From: Rotaria macrura
Taxonomy: Eukaryota; Rotifera; Eurotatoria; Philodinida; Philodinidae
Length of the DNA stretch: 64,000 bases
Assembly (NCBI GenBank): GCA_900239685.1
Contig: OENT01000200.1
Span: forward strand, 62,001-126,000
Reading direction: 5' to 3'
In this document: piece by piece, positions 10,976 through 24,000 of the stretch
Layout of the letters: each line of letters starts with the position of its first letter
Numbering within the stretch: the first letter of the stretch is position 1
The notes under the pieces: generated by a model
What the model was told of the DNA's origin: nothing
Databases searched by the model: none
Seen by the model: the letters and a program-made list of their open reading frames with translations, nothing else
Position numbers and translations under genes: made by a program

Positions 10976-12010
10976 TTTAAGGACACGTTGATAAGAGTGA
11001 ATGCATGCTTCTACATGCGTCTAATTATTTATACATATATATATATATGTGCATATGTGTTTGTCTAGCACAACTAATTCTGTCACCGTCTGCTGTTTGG
11101 GCACAAAATGCAACCACAGTAGCTGGCTCTTCGACTGCTGTTGCCGGATCAACTTCTTCACTGTTGTATTGGAATTATGGTATACACATTGTCGACAACA
11201 ATACTCTCTATATCGCCGATCAAGACAATCACCGAATTGTTATCATCTGGCCTAACTCAACCACGGCTATGGCGATCATAGGTTCCGGGTATGGCAATGG
11301 TCCCACACAACTGAACTTCCCAACGGATGTGTTTGTTACAAGTAGTGCAATCTATATACTCGATTCTTTGAATTATCGTGTGCAAAAATGGACGAAAAAT
11401 GGAACCAATCCCACAACTGTTCTTGGAGTAACTGGTGTAGCTGGCAGCGCACTAAGTATGACACAGATTGGATTGAGCTACCAGATTTGTGTCAATGATG
11501 CGGGTAGCATTTATGTTCTTGACTATGCAAATCATAGAGTTATGCTTTTCCCATCAAACTCAACTAACGGAACGAGTGGAGTGATGATCGCTGGAACGGG
11601 AGTGGCAGGTATTGCGCCTAACACGCTTAACAATCCAAAAGGAATGTTCGTCGACACTGCCGGAACTATCTACATTGCCGACACTTCGAACCACCGCATT
11701 CAGAAATGGCCCGATGGTGCTTGCTACGGTGTGACTGTAGCTGGTACAGGAACACTCGGGACAAGTTTAAGTCAACTGTATTATCCTGTTGCGATTACTG
11801 TTGATATGAACGGATATATGTACATAACTGACCAATTCAATAACCGCATTCTCCGGTGGGCTCCAAATGCGTGTTCCGGCGAATGCATTGCCGCTTGTTC
11901 AGGAACATCTCCAGGACAAGCAGCAAATCAATTTTACTATTCAGTGCGTGTGGCATTTGATAGCAATGGATCGTTGTACGTGAGCGATAGTGGTAATCAG
12001 CGGGTGCAGA
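10976..12010 (+). repeat. Duplicated block, copy 2 (NHL exon)
   Basis: This is the second copy of the 1,035-bp block at 4412-5446. The left boundary lies just downstream of a foldback element and the right boundary falls inside the NHL exon. After the boundary this copy codes KFSIFPSSS where copy 1 codes RFSIITG. The exons that follow belong to the polycystin-like gene. Confidence 0.9.
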
Positions 12011-15000
12011 AATTCTCGATATTTCCCTCTTCAAGTAAGGACCATCTTTTTGTATATATTTTCTCAGAACATTTGTTTGAATATTAGGTACAGTGGCAAG
12101 TACATCAGCTGTGCTTACATCCACGAACTCATTTACCACGTCGGTACTTTCTTCTTCAGGTACGTGTTTCGCACAATGGTTGAAGAACACTAGAAGCAGA
12201 GCACTTCGCTGAACTACTACTTTCTAAGCCCAATAATTGCAACATACCTATTTTCAGTTTCTTGGATTTTTCAACTTGTTAGGTCTACACGTTCTATTTG
12301 ACAGTTTTGAATATTTTAGGGTCAACTTCAAGTTCACAAATTGTTAGCACCTCTGCGACAACGAACTCTAATATTTTACAGTCCCCTAGTACGTTAAAGT
12401 ATTGGTTTAGACAGAAACGTTCCTTTGAACACTTGTTTGAACGATAGGTACAGTGGAAAGTACATCTAAGGCGTCAACATCCGTCAACTGGTTTAGCACG
12501 TCGTTTCTGGCATCTTCAGGTAAGCTGTTGCCCCAACTTGTGAAGATCAGTAAAGTTGGTCATTTTGTTGAAGTCTGTCATATCTTTGCTCATTGCTTGC
12601 AATGTACTCGTTTATGCTTGCTCGATTTTTCGATCTTGTTAGGTCTACACGTTCTATTCGACAGTCTTGGATATTTTAGGGTCAACTTCAATTCCAGACA
12701 GTGGTAACACGTCTGTGATAGCAACCAGTAGTAAGCTGTAGTAGAAACTTTGATATACTATTTTCATTGAACACTTGTTTGAACATTAGGTACAGTGGCA
12801 AGTACATCTGAGGCGTTAACATCCATAAACTCGTTTACCACTTTGTTCGTTGCCTCTTCCGGTAGGTGTTTTCTACAACTGATGATGAAGACTATAAGCG
12901 GAGCATTTTGTTGAACTATTTGTTTCTAAGCCCATTATTTGCAATATACTTGTTTTCGAATTTTTGATTTTTCGATCTCGCTAAGCCTATATGTTGTATT
13001 CGTCAATTTCCGATATTTTTAGAAGCAACTTCAGGTTTAGACCATGCAAGCGTGTCTTCAATAGCAAGCACTAATATGTTACCATCGACTAGTGCGTTAA
13101 AGAAGTGATATAGACAGAAAAACTTTCTTTGAGCATTTGCTTGAACATGAGGTTCAGTGGCACTTACATCAGTTGTGCTTGGATCCACGAACTCATTTAC
13201 AGGCGCGTTAGTCCCCTTTCAGATAGACTTTTTCTACAAGGAGGGAAGAACTTTAAAATGGTTGGCCACTTTACTACGACGCTGTATTTCTTAATCGGTG
13301 TCTTGGAATCTAGTTGTTGTTGTTGCTTTTTACATTTTTTGATCTTGTTAGGACTACATATTCTATAGCACGCTGTTTAAAACTTTTAGAATCAACTTCA
13401 AGTTTAGATGATGCCAACACATCTATGATAACAAGCACTAGTATGTTGCAATCTACAAGTAAGTAATAGTAATAATCTGTTGTAGTATCATGAGAAAGAA
13501 ACTTCAATCGTAAAAATAGATGGAGATTCCAATACTTTGTTAGCAACAGAGTCCAGCAGTAGTGCACGTGAGTGATTTACGGTTTCTTTTCTTCTGGCAT
13601 TGATTATAAGAGAAGATTTAATAGAAGAAACTCAGACCACAGAATTTTCAACATTCGCAGTATCAGATCAAATAACCTCCACAATATCTAGTATTTCAAT
13701 GTTGTCGCCGTCTACTAGTAACTGAGTTAACAGAACCTGCTGAAACTTATTTACATTGAGCTTGTATCGTTTTAGTTGTAACGTTCTCAGCAACATCAAC
13801 AACCTTGCTCGAAGAAGTTACTTCCAGTGAGTGTATCTGATCAATTCTTTTCTAAAATTAATATTGGAAGTCACATTGTGATCAAAATTCAGCATTTCAA
13901 ATGCTATCGACAGCTATAACAACAACGTCAGCGTTTTCACAGTCTATCGAATCCATATCGTCGACTACATCCAGTTTCATCGACACATCTTATTTGTACT
14001 CAACCGAAAGTGATAAAAAACAGCTTCTTATGTCTTGAATCTTATCACTTAGAAATATTTCTTTGTAGAACAATCAATATCTGATATAACGACCAGAAGC
14101 ATTCTTCGTGCGTAATTGTGTTGTGTCTCTTTTCTCTATGACGCTGAAAATATGTTTCAGAACAAAGTTCAACATTCGAAACACTGACTTCGATGACATC
14201 GATGCAGTCAGTGATAAAAGGTTAGAGCCAACTGTTTGTTCGATCATTATTAATACTTCTAATAGGTTGCTTGCCACCACGGATCACGCTATCACCCAGT
14301 AATCCGTCGCTTGCTGCACCCATGCAGATTCAACGCAGCCAGTCATTTACGATCATTTCGATTCTTCAACTCAACTGTTCTGTTTCTCTCTCGACGAGTT
14401 ACCGATGGCTTATTACTACGTGTGCAGTTCAGCAGTGTTCACAATTAGCCCACCTGAATCAACCCATCTCAACGATGGCACTCGGTGAACTGTTCATATC
14501 AGGTAATACGCTTGATTATGGTGCATATAAAATACAACTGACGGTAATGATGAATGTCTCAAATCAATTGGTCTCATCGGCTATTACCTACATTCTGATT
14601 GTTCCTTCATCTGTGGTCGTCAATCTCATTCAATTTGGTACATCGATGATAACAAGTGGGCAGCAAGAGACTCTGACACTGGATCCTGGTTTGTTCTCAA
14701 TTGATCCCGATGCAGCTGTCTTCAATGCGACTGTCAATATTCTCATCCGAAATTGCGTGCATTTTTTCTAATAAATTTTTCTTTAGAATTGGAATTACAC
14801 CTATTTTTGCCGGGTCGAGAGCATTTCGACTTTTGTGAATATTGACGATGAAAACGATCAGTCGTGTTTTAGCAATAAATCAGGTAATTCAGATGATTAT
14901 TTTTATTTTCGATACAAAGACAAAACGTATTAATGAACGCCATAATCATAGTCCAAATTGTGACCTTCACCAAGCTCACCTGCTATGAATGTATTTTATA

Positions 15001-18000
15001 TTGTGAGAGACGTTTAAAAACTTTGTTCAAAACACTGACAAATATTCAAATAAATCTAAACTATAATGAGTATCATGCTCGATACGAGCGCTCTAAAATT
15101 TTAACATTTCAAAAATGATTGCATCTAGAATTACCATTGTATTCTATCAATTTATTAGATTAATTTAACATCATTATATTGAAGCAATATATGTCTATTG
15201 TTAGATATATCTTCAACTTTAATTCTTCGTTTCATTAATCGAAAAATTATATCAACTAGTTATAAACGATGATTTAATTTTGCAGCAAGATCTCGACCGT
15301 ACGATTTCTTCTCTGAACACGCTAACACATGTATCTTTGGGTTTTGACTAAGATTAGATTTTAATTATTTCAGGCTCAAAGCTACCGTATCTGTAATAGT
15401 TAGAATTTATAATAGAGAGATTAGATTCATAGAATGCGTTTGAAACGTCTACACAGTATTGAAATAACTATGTAAAAATCGTTAGTAGTGTCAGAGCTTT
15501 CTTGTTTCTTGGAAAATGTATCCAATAATGAAGAGTGTTTTATATAAATTTGACATTCTTTCTGTTTTCATTGTATCCTGACGGCAGTTGAACGAGACCG
15601 AATAGCACATTCTCTGTCACTCAACAGGAACTAGCCTTACCCTGGTAAAAATATAGAAACTAATTACCAGTCACTTTTTCGTTATTGATAAGCCTCACTT
15701 TCATAGAGTTACAAACAACGATCATAAAATTTTCATAATAGATGGACCAAGCTTGATGTAATATCCTGGAAAAATCTATTCATTTCTTTTTAGTCGAAGG
15801 GAAGTTATTCTCAAAGTAGAGGCTGTTGCACAAACTAAAAAAAACTAATATGACGCTATGGTCACTATTTCGTCAATCATTCAACTTTTACCGAACAAAA
15901 ATAAGTGAAGTTTTCAGGGATGGTAGACCTAACGTTGGATCTTTGCTTTTTCATCACACAAATATGACTAATCAAAGAGAAAAACATGACATTCTCTAAC
16001 GTCGAAAAAGTGACTTTAGTAATCAGTTTTCGGTGTTTTTACTACTGAAGCACCGTGCTTGGAATCCGGGAAATTGAGCTCCGCTTCTCATGAATGATAA
16101 CCTACATGGTATTCTCCTAATAAATATATACAGTAATTGATCTCAGATGAGTACGATTGGTATTCAAAGAAAATACGAAGAAGAGCTTGTTAGCTCTACA
16201 CATTATCTAAAACAATAGGTTTTTTGGAGTGTATGTTTAGAACGAAATAGACAAGCAGTGTCACTGATGTTATGTGACAGAACGATGAAAAAGTGACCTT
16301 CGCGGGAATCGAACTCGCACCTCCTGCTATCCGGTCAGTTGTCCTAGCCAATTAGACTAGAAGACGCATCTTAATCATCATTTAGCGCTACCCAGGTCAA
16401 TCAAAACGGATATCCGTTACGGACCGTTGAGTGGACGCAGTTATACGGAACGTAACATCATTAAAATAGGGCCGTATATTCACAGTATACGATCCTTTAT
16501 TACTGTGCCCAGAAAAAGTAACGTATACGGAGCCGTATACTGTGAAAATACGGCCGTATACGACCCTATTTTAATGATGTTACGGTCCGTATAACTGCGA
16601 CCACTCAATGGTCCGTATCGTTCGACTGGGTAGTGTGATTCAACACTGACGCTAACAGAGCTGGTTGAGGGCGATGGAAACATTTGACGTATCCTTCAAT
16701 TCTTCTTGCTCCTTTCGCTACCAGTTTGTAAAGCTTCTGAAGAAATTGACGGCGAAAAAAATCTCGTTTTAAACTTACACACATTAATGTTTTGAAAATG
16801 TACATGAATTTCACAACAAATTCTGGACAGGTTGGCAGTACAATTTGGATGGAACGCGATCCTCGTTGTCTCTTCTACCAGGATCTTTGCCAGCCAATCA
16901 AACCTATCAGTTTAGAGTTGATTTGATTAACATTCAGAATCCTGTACGAATATCTACAGGGTACTTGTGGATACAAGAAAAAGTTACCAATTCCTTGAAA
17001 ATTTCTATCAAGTAAACGAGTTTGTCACAATTGTGTTGGTTTTATAAACATTTCCATTACTAGGTGTCTCATCTCGAAGTTGTGTCCTTCAATTAACGGC
17101 TACCTCCTAATCAATCCGACTACACAGGCCGCATTCATTTCTCTCTGTAGTGTTAATAATTCTAATGTACTATCCACTGCACTCATAAGCTGGAATATCT
17201 TCTGGAGTTCTATGAACTCAACGATGCAATGGACACCATTCGAGAATATAACTCTGTACGTCAACAAGTGGTTTTTCGGTGAGTACATCGAAATGGAGTA
17301 TTATTCAAAACAAAAACGATTATATTAAGGCATCAATTCAAGAAACTTCACTGCTACTAGTGATCTTTTTGCCAACAATCCAAATGTGCAATACTGGCGT
17401 TTTCAAGTTACATATTCTATTGGTTTAATGAGTGGCTTAAGCTCACTCGATTTCATGACCAATACACCACCTCAAGATGGTACATGTTTCATCAGTCCTC
17501 TCAATGGAACGACTAGTACAGTTTTTACAATAATATGTTCGAATTGGATAGATCCACATGGCGTAAAAGACTATTCATTTTATTGTGAGTATTTAAAATG
17601 TGATTCAGCGAAAGAAAATATATTGCTCCCTGGTTTTAGCATGGACTACAGACCGGTCATCTCGTACTTTCATCGGCAATACAGTTGTTCCTTCACTTCA
17701 AGTTCAATTGCCACCAAGTGATCAAGATTCAACGATGTTGAACCTGATTGTGTTGATCCGCGATGTGTATATGTGTAGTGTAGAGATTGATATACACTCT
17801 GTCTCTGTGATAACGGACACTGTTGCTATGAATAGTCTTGTTCGTGTAGTTCAATCGACCTTGCAGAATACTAATGAAATCAATGTGAGTCCACTGGCTA
17901 TAATTCTGGCTCAAGGCAACCAAAATGCCATTAGTCAAATGTTAATTTCTTACTCACAATCGCTCACGATAATGGGCACTCAAGCCTTAGAAATCGCTCT

Positions 18001-21000
18001 TTCAGGTATGATTAAGACTTTAAAACCCACTGTTGTGTTCTATAAACATCTTGCACCTGACAATATACGATACTCTACGATGATCACGAGCGATAGACAA
18101 CGTCTTACATATAGCATGCAACACATACAAAACGGAAGAAAACAGTCGAATTTCATAACTATCATATTATATTCCCACGGAAAAAAATTTTTGAAAAAAA
18201 CCCGTTTGGTAACGGTATTCAAAACCCCGACTTCAGGCGGTTTTTCCAAGCATCGAAAGTCAGACCATCTATTCGTTTCTTCAAAACCACTCGAAACCGC
18301 GGTTCTTGTGACCGCGCTTTCGTGCGGTTTTGAAGAAACGAATAGATGGTCTGACTTTCGATGCTTGGAAAAACCGCTGAAAACCGCGTTATCACAAACN
18401 NNNNNNNNNNNNNNNNNNNNNNNNNNNNNNNNNNNNNNNNNNNNNNNNNNNNNNNNNNNNNNNNNNNNNNNNNNNNNNNNNNNNNNNNNNNNNNNNNNNN
18501 NNNNNNNNNNNNNNNNNNNNNNNNNNNNNNNNNNNNNNNNNNNNNNNNNNNNNNNNNNNNNNNNNNNNNNNNNNNNNNNNNNNNNNNNNNNNNNNNNNNN
18601 NNNNNNNNNNNNNNNNNNNNNNNNNNNNNNNNNNNNNNNNNNNNNNNNNNNNNNNNNNNNNNNNNNNNNNNNNNNNNNNNNNNNNNNNNNNNNNNNNNNN
18701 NNNNNNNNNNNNNNNNNNNNNNNNNNNNNNNNNNNNNNNNNNNNNNNNNNNNNNNNNNNNNNNNNNNNNNNNNNNNNNNNNNNNNNNNNNNNNNNNNNNN
18801 NNNNNNNNNNNNNNNNNNNNNNNNNNNNNNNNNNNNNNNNNNNNNNNNNNNNNNNNNNNNNNNNNNNNNNNNNNNNNNNNNNNCATCTCAATCCCTCCTA
18901 TGCAAATAAAGGTTGATAATAAAATAAGAGTTGCGACATTTTTGTCAATCGATTTGCAGAGTTTAAACTACAACAATTTCAAGATGAATTGAAAACCCTA
19001 TCATAGCGCAAGATCAACTGTTTTATGGTATATCCACTAAAAATGAGGTTGATAATGAACAGATGTATTTTAAACAACTAGAGTTTTTTTAACACATAAT
19101 TTAAAGTTACCACGGTTTATCGAACTGCTAATAACCGCCACATATAAAACGCGGTCACATGTGCCCACACCGCGGTTCAAAAACCCGTTAATAACCGCCA
19201 CATTTAAAACCGCGGTAATATGTGCAAGCACCGCGGTGTTTTGAACCACGGTAAACCGCTAAATATGAAACCGTGACTATATGTGCTAGCACCGCGGTGT
19301 TTTTAACCGTGCAGAACCGCTATTTATGAAACCGCGGTAATATGTGCAAGCACCGCGGTGTTTTGAACCACGGTAAACCGCTAAATATGAAACCGCGGTT
19401 ATATGTGCAAGCACCGCTATGTTTTTAACCGTGGAGAACCGCTATATATGAAACCGTGGTAATATGCGCAAGTACCGCGGTGTTTTTAACCGGGACGAAC
19501 CGCTAGATACGAAACCGCGGTTGCAAGTGGAGACACCGCTCTCTTGGAAACCGGTGAAAACTGTTCTGTTTGAAAACGCGGTATTCACCGTAGATAACGC
19601 GGTTTTGGAAATACGTGGTTGTGAAGACCGCATTTCGCCGCGGTTTACCGTGGTCATCTTATGGATACCGCCGACGTCTTCGTGGAAACCGCGGTTTTTG
19701 GAAAATTATTTTTCCGTGGGTTATTCAAAGATAGATTTTTCTTATGAGAAATAACATACACAATAGTTCAAAAGTCTGTATTAAACTGAATAGTCCTTCC
19801 TGCTGCGTAGCTTCGATCTTCTCCGGGACGGCTCTATTCGTAGCTCGCAGTATCTTTAAATCGATCTCTTCTGCCTATAATCTGTCGAAGAAAAAAAATT
19901 CAATACTGATTTTAATGTGACTAGCTTGGAGCACGTTTCGAGAATTATTCAGACAAGAAGTAAACAGTACGTTGCTTTTGTTCAAATATTGTTTAACTTG
20001 CTATTGGGAATATTCATGCTGCATATTTTTTTGGAAGAAAATGATGATCTAAACAATAACTTCTGTTTGAATTCTTCTTCCTCCTCTTTCAAAATTAAAC
20101 GTTTGAATGAATTATAGCTGGCTTGATTACCAACAAAACAGTGCTGTCGACGAAGTAATTATTTGCTAAATTTTACGCTTTTATGTATCATTGAAAATTC
20201 AATGGAACTATAACCAATATCAATCAATTTGTTAACCAGAATTCTTTCGATCGATTTTCTTTCTTTTAGCTAATCATTTTCTAAATAACTACCTCAGTTG
20301 GCTTTCTCAAAACGTGTGAAATTGTTGTAAAATATAAGCTACCATATCTTAAAATTTTTTATTGACTAAGGCCAAACTAATTTGTTTGGATGTTTAATGG
20401 TACACCTCAATGTTTTGCCTGAAATATTATGGGATTAAAATAATTTTAAGCGAGCCAATGACTATCGGATCTGATTTGTGGTTTAATAACTAAAGTTTTT
20501 CTCAATGCTTAACATGGTACTAATGTAACGCATCACACTGTAATAAAATATAAACATGTGATGAATTCTGGCTAAGTTTACTAATCATCTGCAGAAATAA
20601 TGGCATAACTTCTAGTTAGGGTTTTCTAAAAATGTTGTCTTTTCCCTAAAGTTTTACATCGAGAAGTGTTGATTCGATAGAACAAAAAGAACTTCTTGTG
20701 AAGGATGTTCATTCTTTATCAGTTGAACAACAAATAATTACTCATCCTCGTCACAGAAAGCTAAATATTTTGATACAAGTCTATGTTCTCGTATCGTCAA
20801 AATAATTCTACTGAGACTCAATCTTTAGACAGGACCGGATAGAGGCTATCAATTTCGCTACAAAAAACAGTAAACTTCATAGTTAGCAGCTTCTATCTTG
20901 ACTTTACATTAGTCACACAGTTCTACATTAAGCGCAAAATGGAACTGGCGATAGATAGCGGTAAGAGGAATACCGTAGTGTCTGATTCCACGGCATAAAA

Positions 21001-24000
21001 AAATTTTGTTTGATCCATTTTCAAATGTTATTCAATAATAATTTTTGTCTCAGATCGAAAGAACCTTCATCATGCTACAATTATTGCTGATGATTAAATT
21101 ACTTAAGAAGATCGAGTGTCTATGATACTTAACTAACGGAAGCACTCACAGAACTTCGCATTAAAGACTGTCATGGCTAAGAGTTTTTTGATTCAATTCA
21201 ATTCAATTTATACCAGCAGAAAGACGAGTCTTCTTCGCCTTACGTGAAATATATCTCCATACTAACTATATTGATTTAGAGAATTCCTTAAACTTCAACG
21301 CAAAACTATACCACAACCTATTACTCGGGTATTATAAAAGGAAATGGTTTTTCCTATCGATCGATGCTAGCACTAGTATCTGAATTTGCAAATTTAACGC
21401 TAATATATTTATATTCTTCTCAGAGAAAGACGTACCCATTAGAAAAAGCAGTAAGTTGACAACTAGCGTCATGACTTGGTCGATTTCGAAGCTTTTTCGA
21501 TAAGAAAATTTATATTTGGTTCTCAAGTGTATTTTTCAGTATTAGTTATCTTCTCAATTAGTGAATCAATGTATGTAGAAGGGTCATTAATAGATCATTA
21601 AAAATAAATTTATTTATAGCTGTACAGTTGATTCTATATAGACGGAGTAGTAAACACTGTTCCCTCTAATTAATAACACAATTGTATTCTTGTATCGAGT
21701 AAAAGAATTTAAAGCATTAAAATTTTCTTCAACAGCACTAAATACTACACTGAACGGAGAAAGTGATTCTGTATGCGGGAAGAACAGTATTTATCGAATC
21801 CGCTGTTAATTTATGTGTTTTCTGTAAAAGTTTGAATCTCACAATTAAATGCAGACACGAGTATAATACTTGAACGAGAATACTTCACACATAAATAAAT
21901 CGAAACAGTTTGTAAAAAACGCAACGCACAGGGAGAATATGAGTCCTATATTGAGATCGATTGTACTGTTCGTCTTTGATGATTAATGAAGTGATTGCTG
22001 TTGAGATGAATAAAGAGAATTACATTTAATTTGGCAGCGTCTATATTCGGATCTGAATTGATTTGGTATCGATTCCTGTTTCACACAATGTACATAATAT
22101 TTTACTTTTAGCTGGCGTTTCTGCTACAGATATATCAGTGTCATCATTGGACAGTAAAGGACCAGCGGTAAGTTTGCTACTAATGATCTTCTCCTAATTC
22201 ATTAGGCTCATTTGTAGTCGAATCATTCTTCATCATCAGTAGTCAACTCTTCTGCTATTATGGAGTATAGTCGACAGTTAAACATTCTTGCCGAAGTTCG
22301 AGATTATATGATGCCATTTATAACGAATTTGTCCATTACTACAATCGAAAGCTTTCTACAACAGGCATCAGTATGTGCTCAGCTGACGGATGCAACTTCT
22401 CAGTTGACACGAGATGCAACAGTAAAAACTTTTCTCATCTTTCCTATATTTTCTGAATGACTTATCGATAAAAATAGGTTCTTGCATCTACAAGATGCCA
22501 TCAACTCGCTCGTAGCTTACTCAACGAAGCATTAGCAATCGATCGCGAAACAGTAGCAACAGTTGCAAGTTCGATAATTCAATGTGCTAGTAATACGTTA
22601 ACTGTAAGTCGTTTCATATTCGAACGGATAATCATGAGAAGGTTATCAATCAATATGATTAGGCTGTCAATACACCATTACAAGGACGTGGAATAGTTCT
22701 CGATCTTGATAAGACTCGCGCCAACAGGTTTCCTGTTGATTATGATACTGACATCGAATACCCATGGTCTAATCCAAGTGATGTCACCCATTTTCTCCTA
22801 TTCATTTTCTATTCTATTTTTGCTTGAAGCTCTCTTTGCTGATGGTAACGATTACTCATACGAAACAATTGAAAGAAATCGCAACGCCTACTATCAAAGG
22901 CAAACGGTACTTTTTAATATATATATTGTTTTCTTCCTCAATCATCTTCTTCACTGGTAACTTAGGCGAGTATAGTCGAGACTCAAGTTGCTGAAATAGT
23001 ATCGATGATAGTGAATGCACACTCAATACAAATGAACACTGGACAATCGACAATTGTAAATACATCGAAAGTGATTGTTTCACTTGAGAAAACTGTATCA
23101 AATACACTGTCGAACAAAACAATTCGATTGTCTAACAATGCTGAAATTCAACTTCCGCAAATAATTAATTTTGATAATAGGGATAATTTTTCTGTCTTAA
23201 TTTCAGTAATACTATCCTTGATTTCTATTTTATCGATCATAATTATAAAGTATTCGATTACAGGGCATTCTAACTCCATTGGCATCTTCTGGCCAAGGGC
23301 CACCTGTCATGACTAATCTGTCAACATCATTATCACTCACTCTCAATGATGAAAATGGACACGAAATACTCGTCAATGCGTCCAAAATTGTACTTACTAT
23401 TCCGAAAGATGCTAATCTTGTTTTCCCGCCAATGACGATGCAGAATGTATCGTCGCTGATTATTGATAGTACTAAAAATCGTCAATTCAATCTTCACTTC
23501 ATTAATATCACTCAGTCGACTCCAAATATTTCTGTTTCGATCCATTTCGAACTACGTCCTATTAATTCCAGTCTTGCTTATTTGATCATCTTTCACTTTG
23601 ATGAAGTTCCACAATTGAATTCGTCAGTAAATAGAATCGATGGATGGTCATTATTATGTCCTTCAAGTGAGTATTTTCTTATCTATTAGATTACTAACAA
23701 GATAGATAGAATATGCAACGTATCCAACAATCTTCGTTCGTCAACTTATACTTTATCGTACATTTTCGTGCCGATAAGAGTTGATGATGAATTCGATGTA
23801 TAGTTTAATCAGAGATTGAGTTGCATTATTCAATCTTCCAAAATAAAACGTTACTTGCTGTATCGAGTGTGGATATGAATATGGAGTGTGTATGTATACA
23901 TATATAGTTGAATCGATGAAAGGTAGAATCAAGTAGGCACACAAGCCCACATGGACAGCTAGAGAAAAACTCATACCCACTTCCATCTATGGTTTACCGT

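Larger units (their letters stand above)
14266..18005 (+). other. REJ-module exons of the polycystin-like gene
   Basis: Exons 14266-14732, 14787-14883, 16831-17011, 17064-17278, 17330-17584 and 17640-18005 code a receptor-for-egg-jelly module. Signs are the DPD..FNAT-NWNYTYFCR join, the segment LLPGSLPANQTYQF, conserved Cys and Trp residues, and many N-glycosylation sites. The join at 14732/14787 uses a weak donor (gtcaat), chosen because it restores the family sequence; the alternative donor at 14757 would leave only a 30-nt intron. The 1.9-kb intron 14884-16830 carries the SINE-like copy and a foldback element. Confidence 0.8.

Noticed and set aside
11837-12190. 117-residue minus-strand frame opposite the second NHL exon
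   Set aside because: Shadow of the plus-strand coding exon and mini-exon; no motif of its own.
16294-16368. Functional tRNA gene
   Set aside because: A and B boxes are present but the acceptor stem pairs poorly and no proper anticodon stem can be drawn; the flanks are shared with another decayed copy.
18040-18909. Overlapping frames on both strands across the gap
   Set aside because: They consist of palindrome sequence and unknown bases; not evidence of a gene.
17600-18916. 438-residue open frame running through the gap
   Set aside because: Only 17640-18005 is coding; the rest is intron and Ns translated as X.
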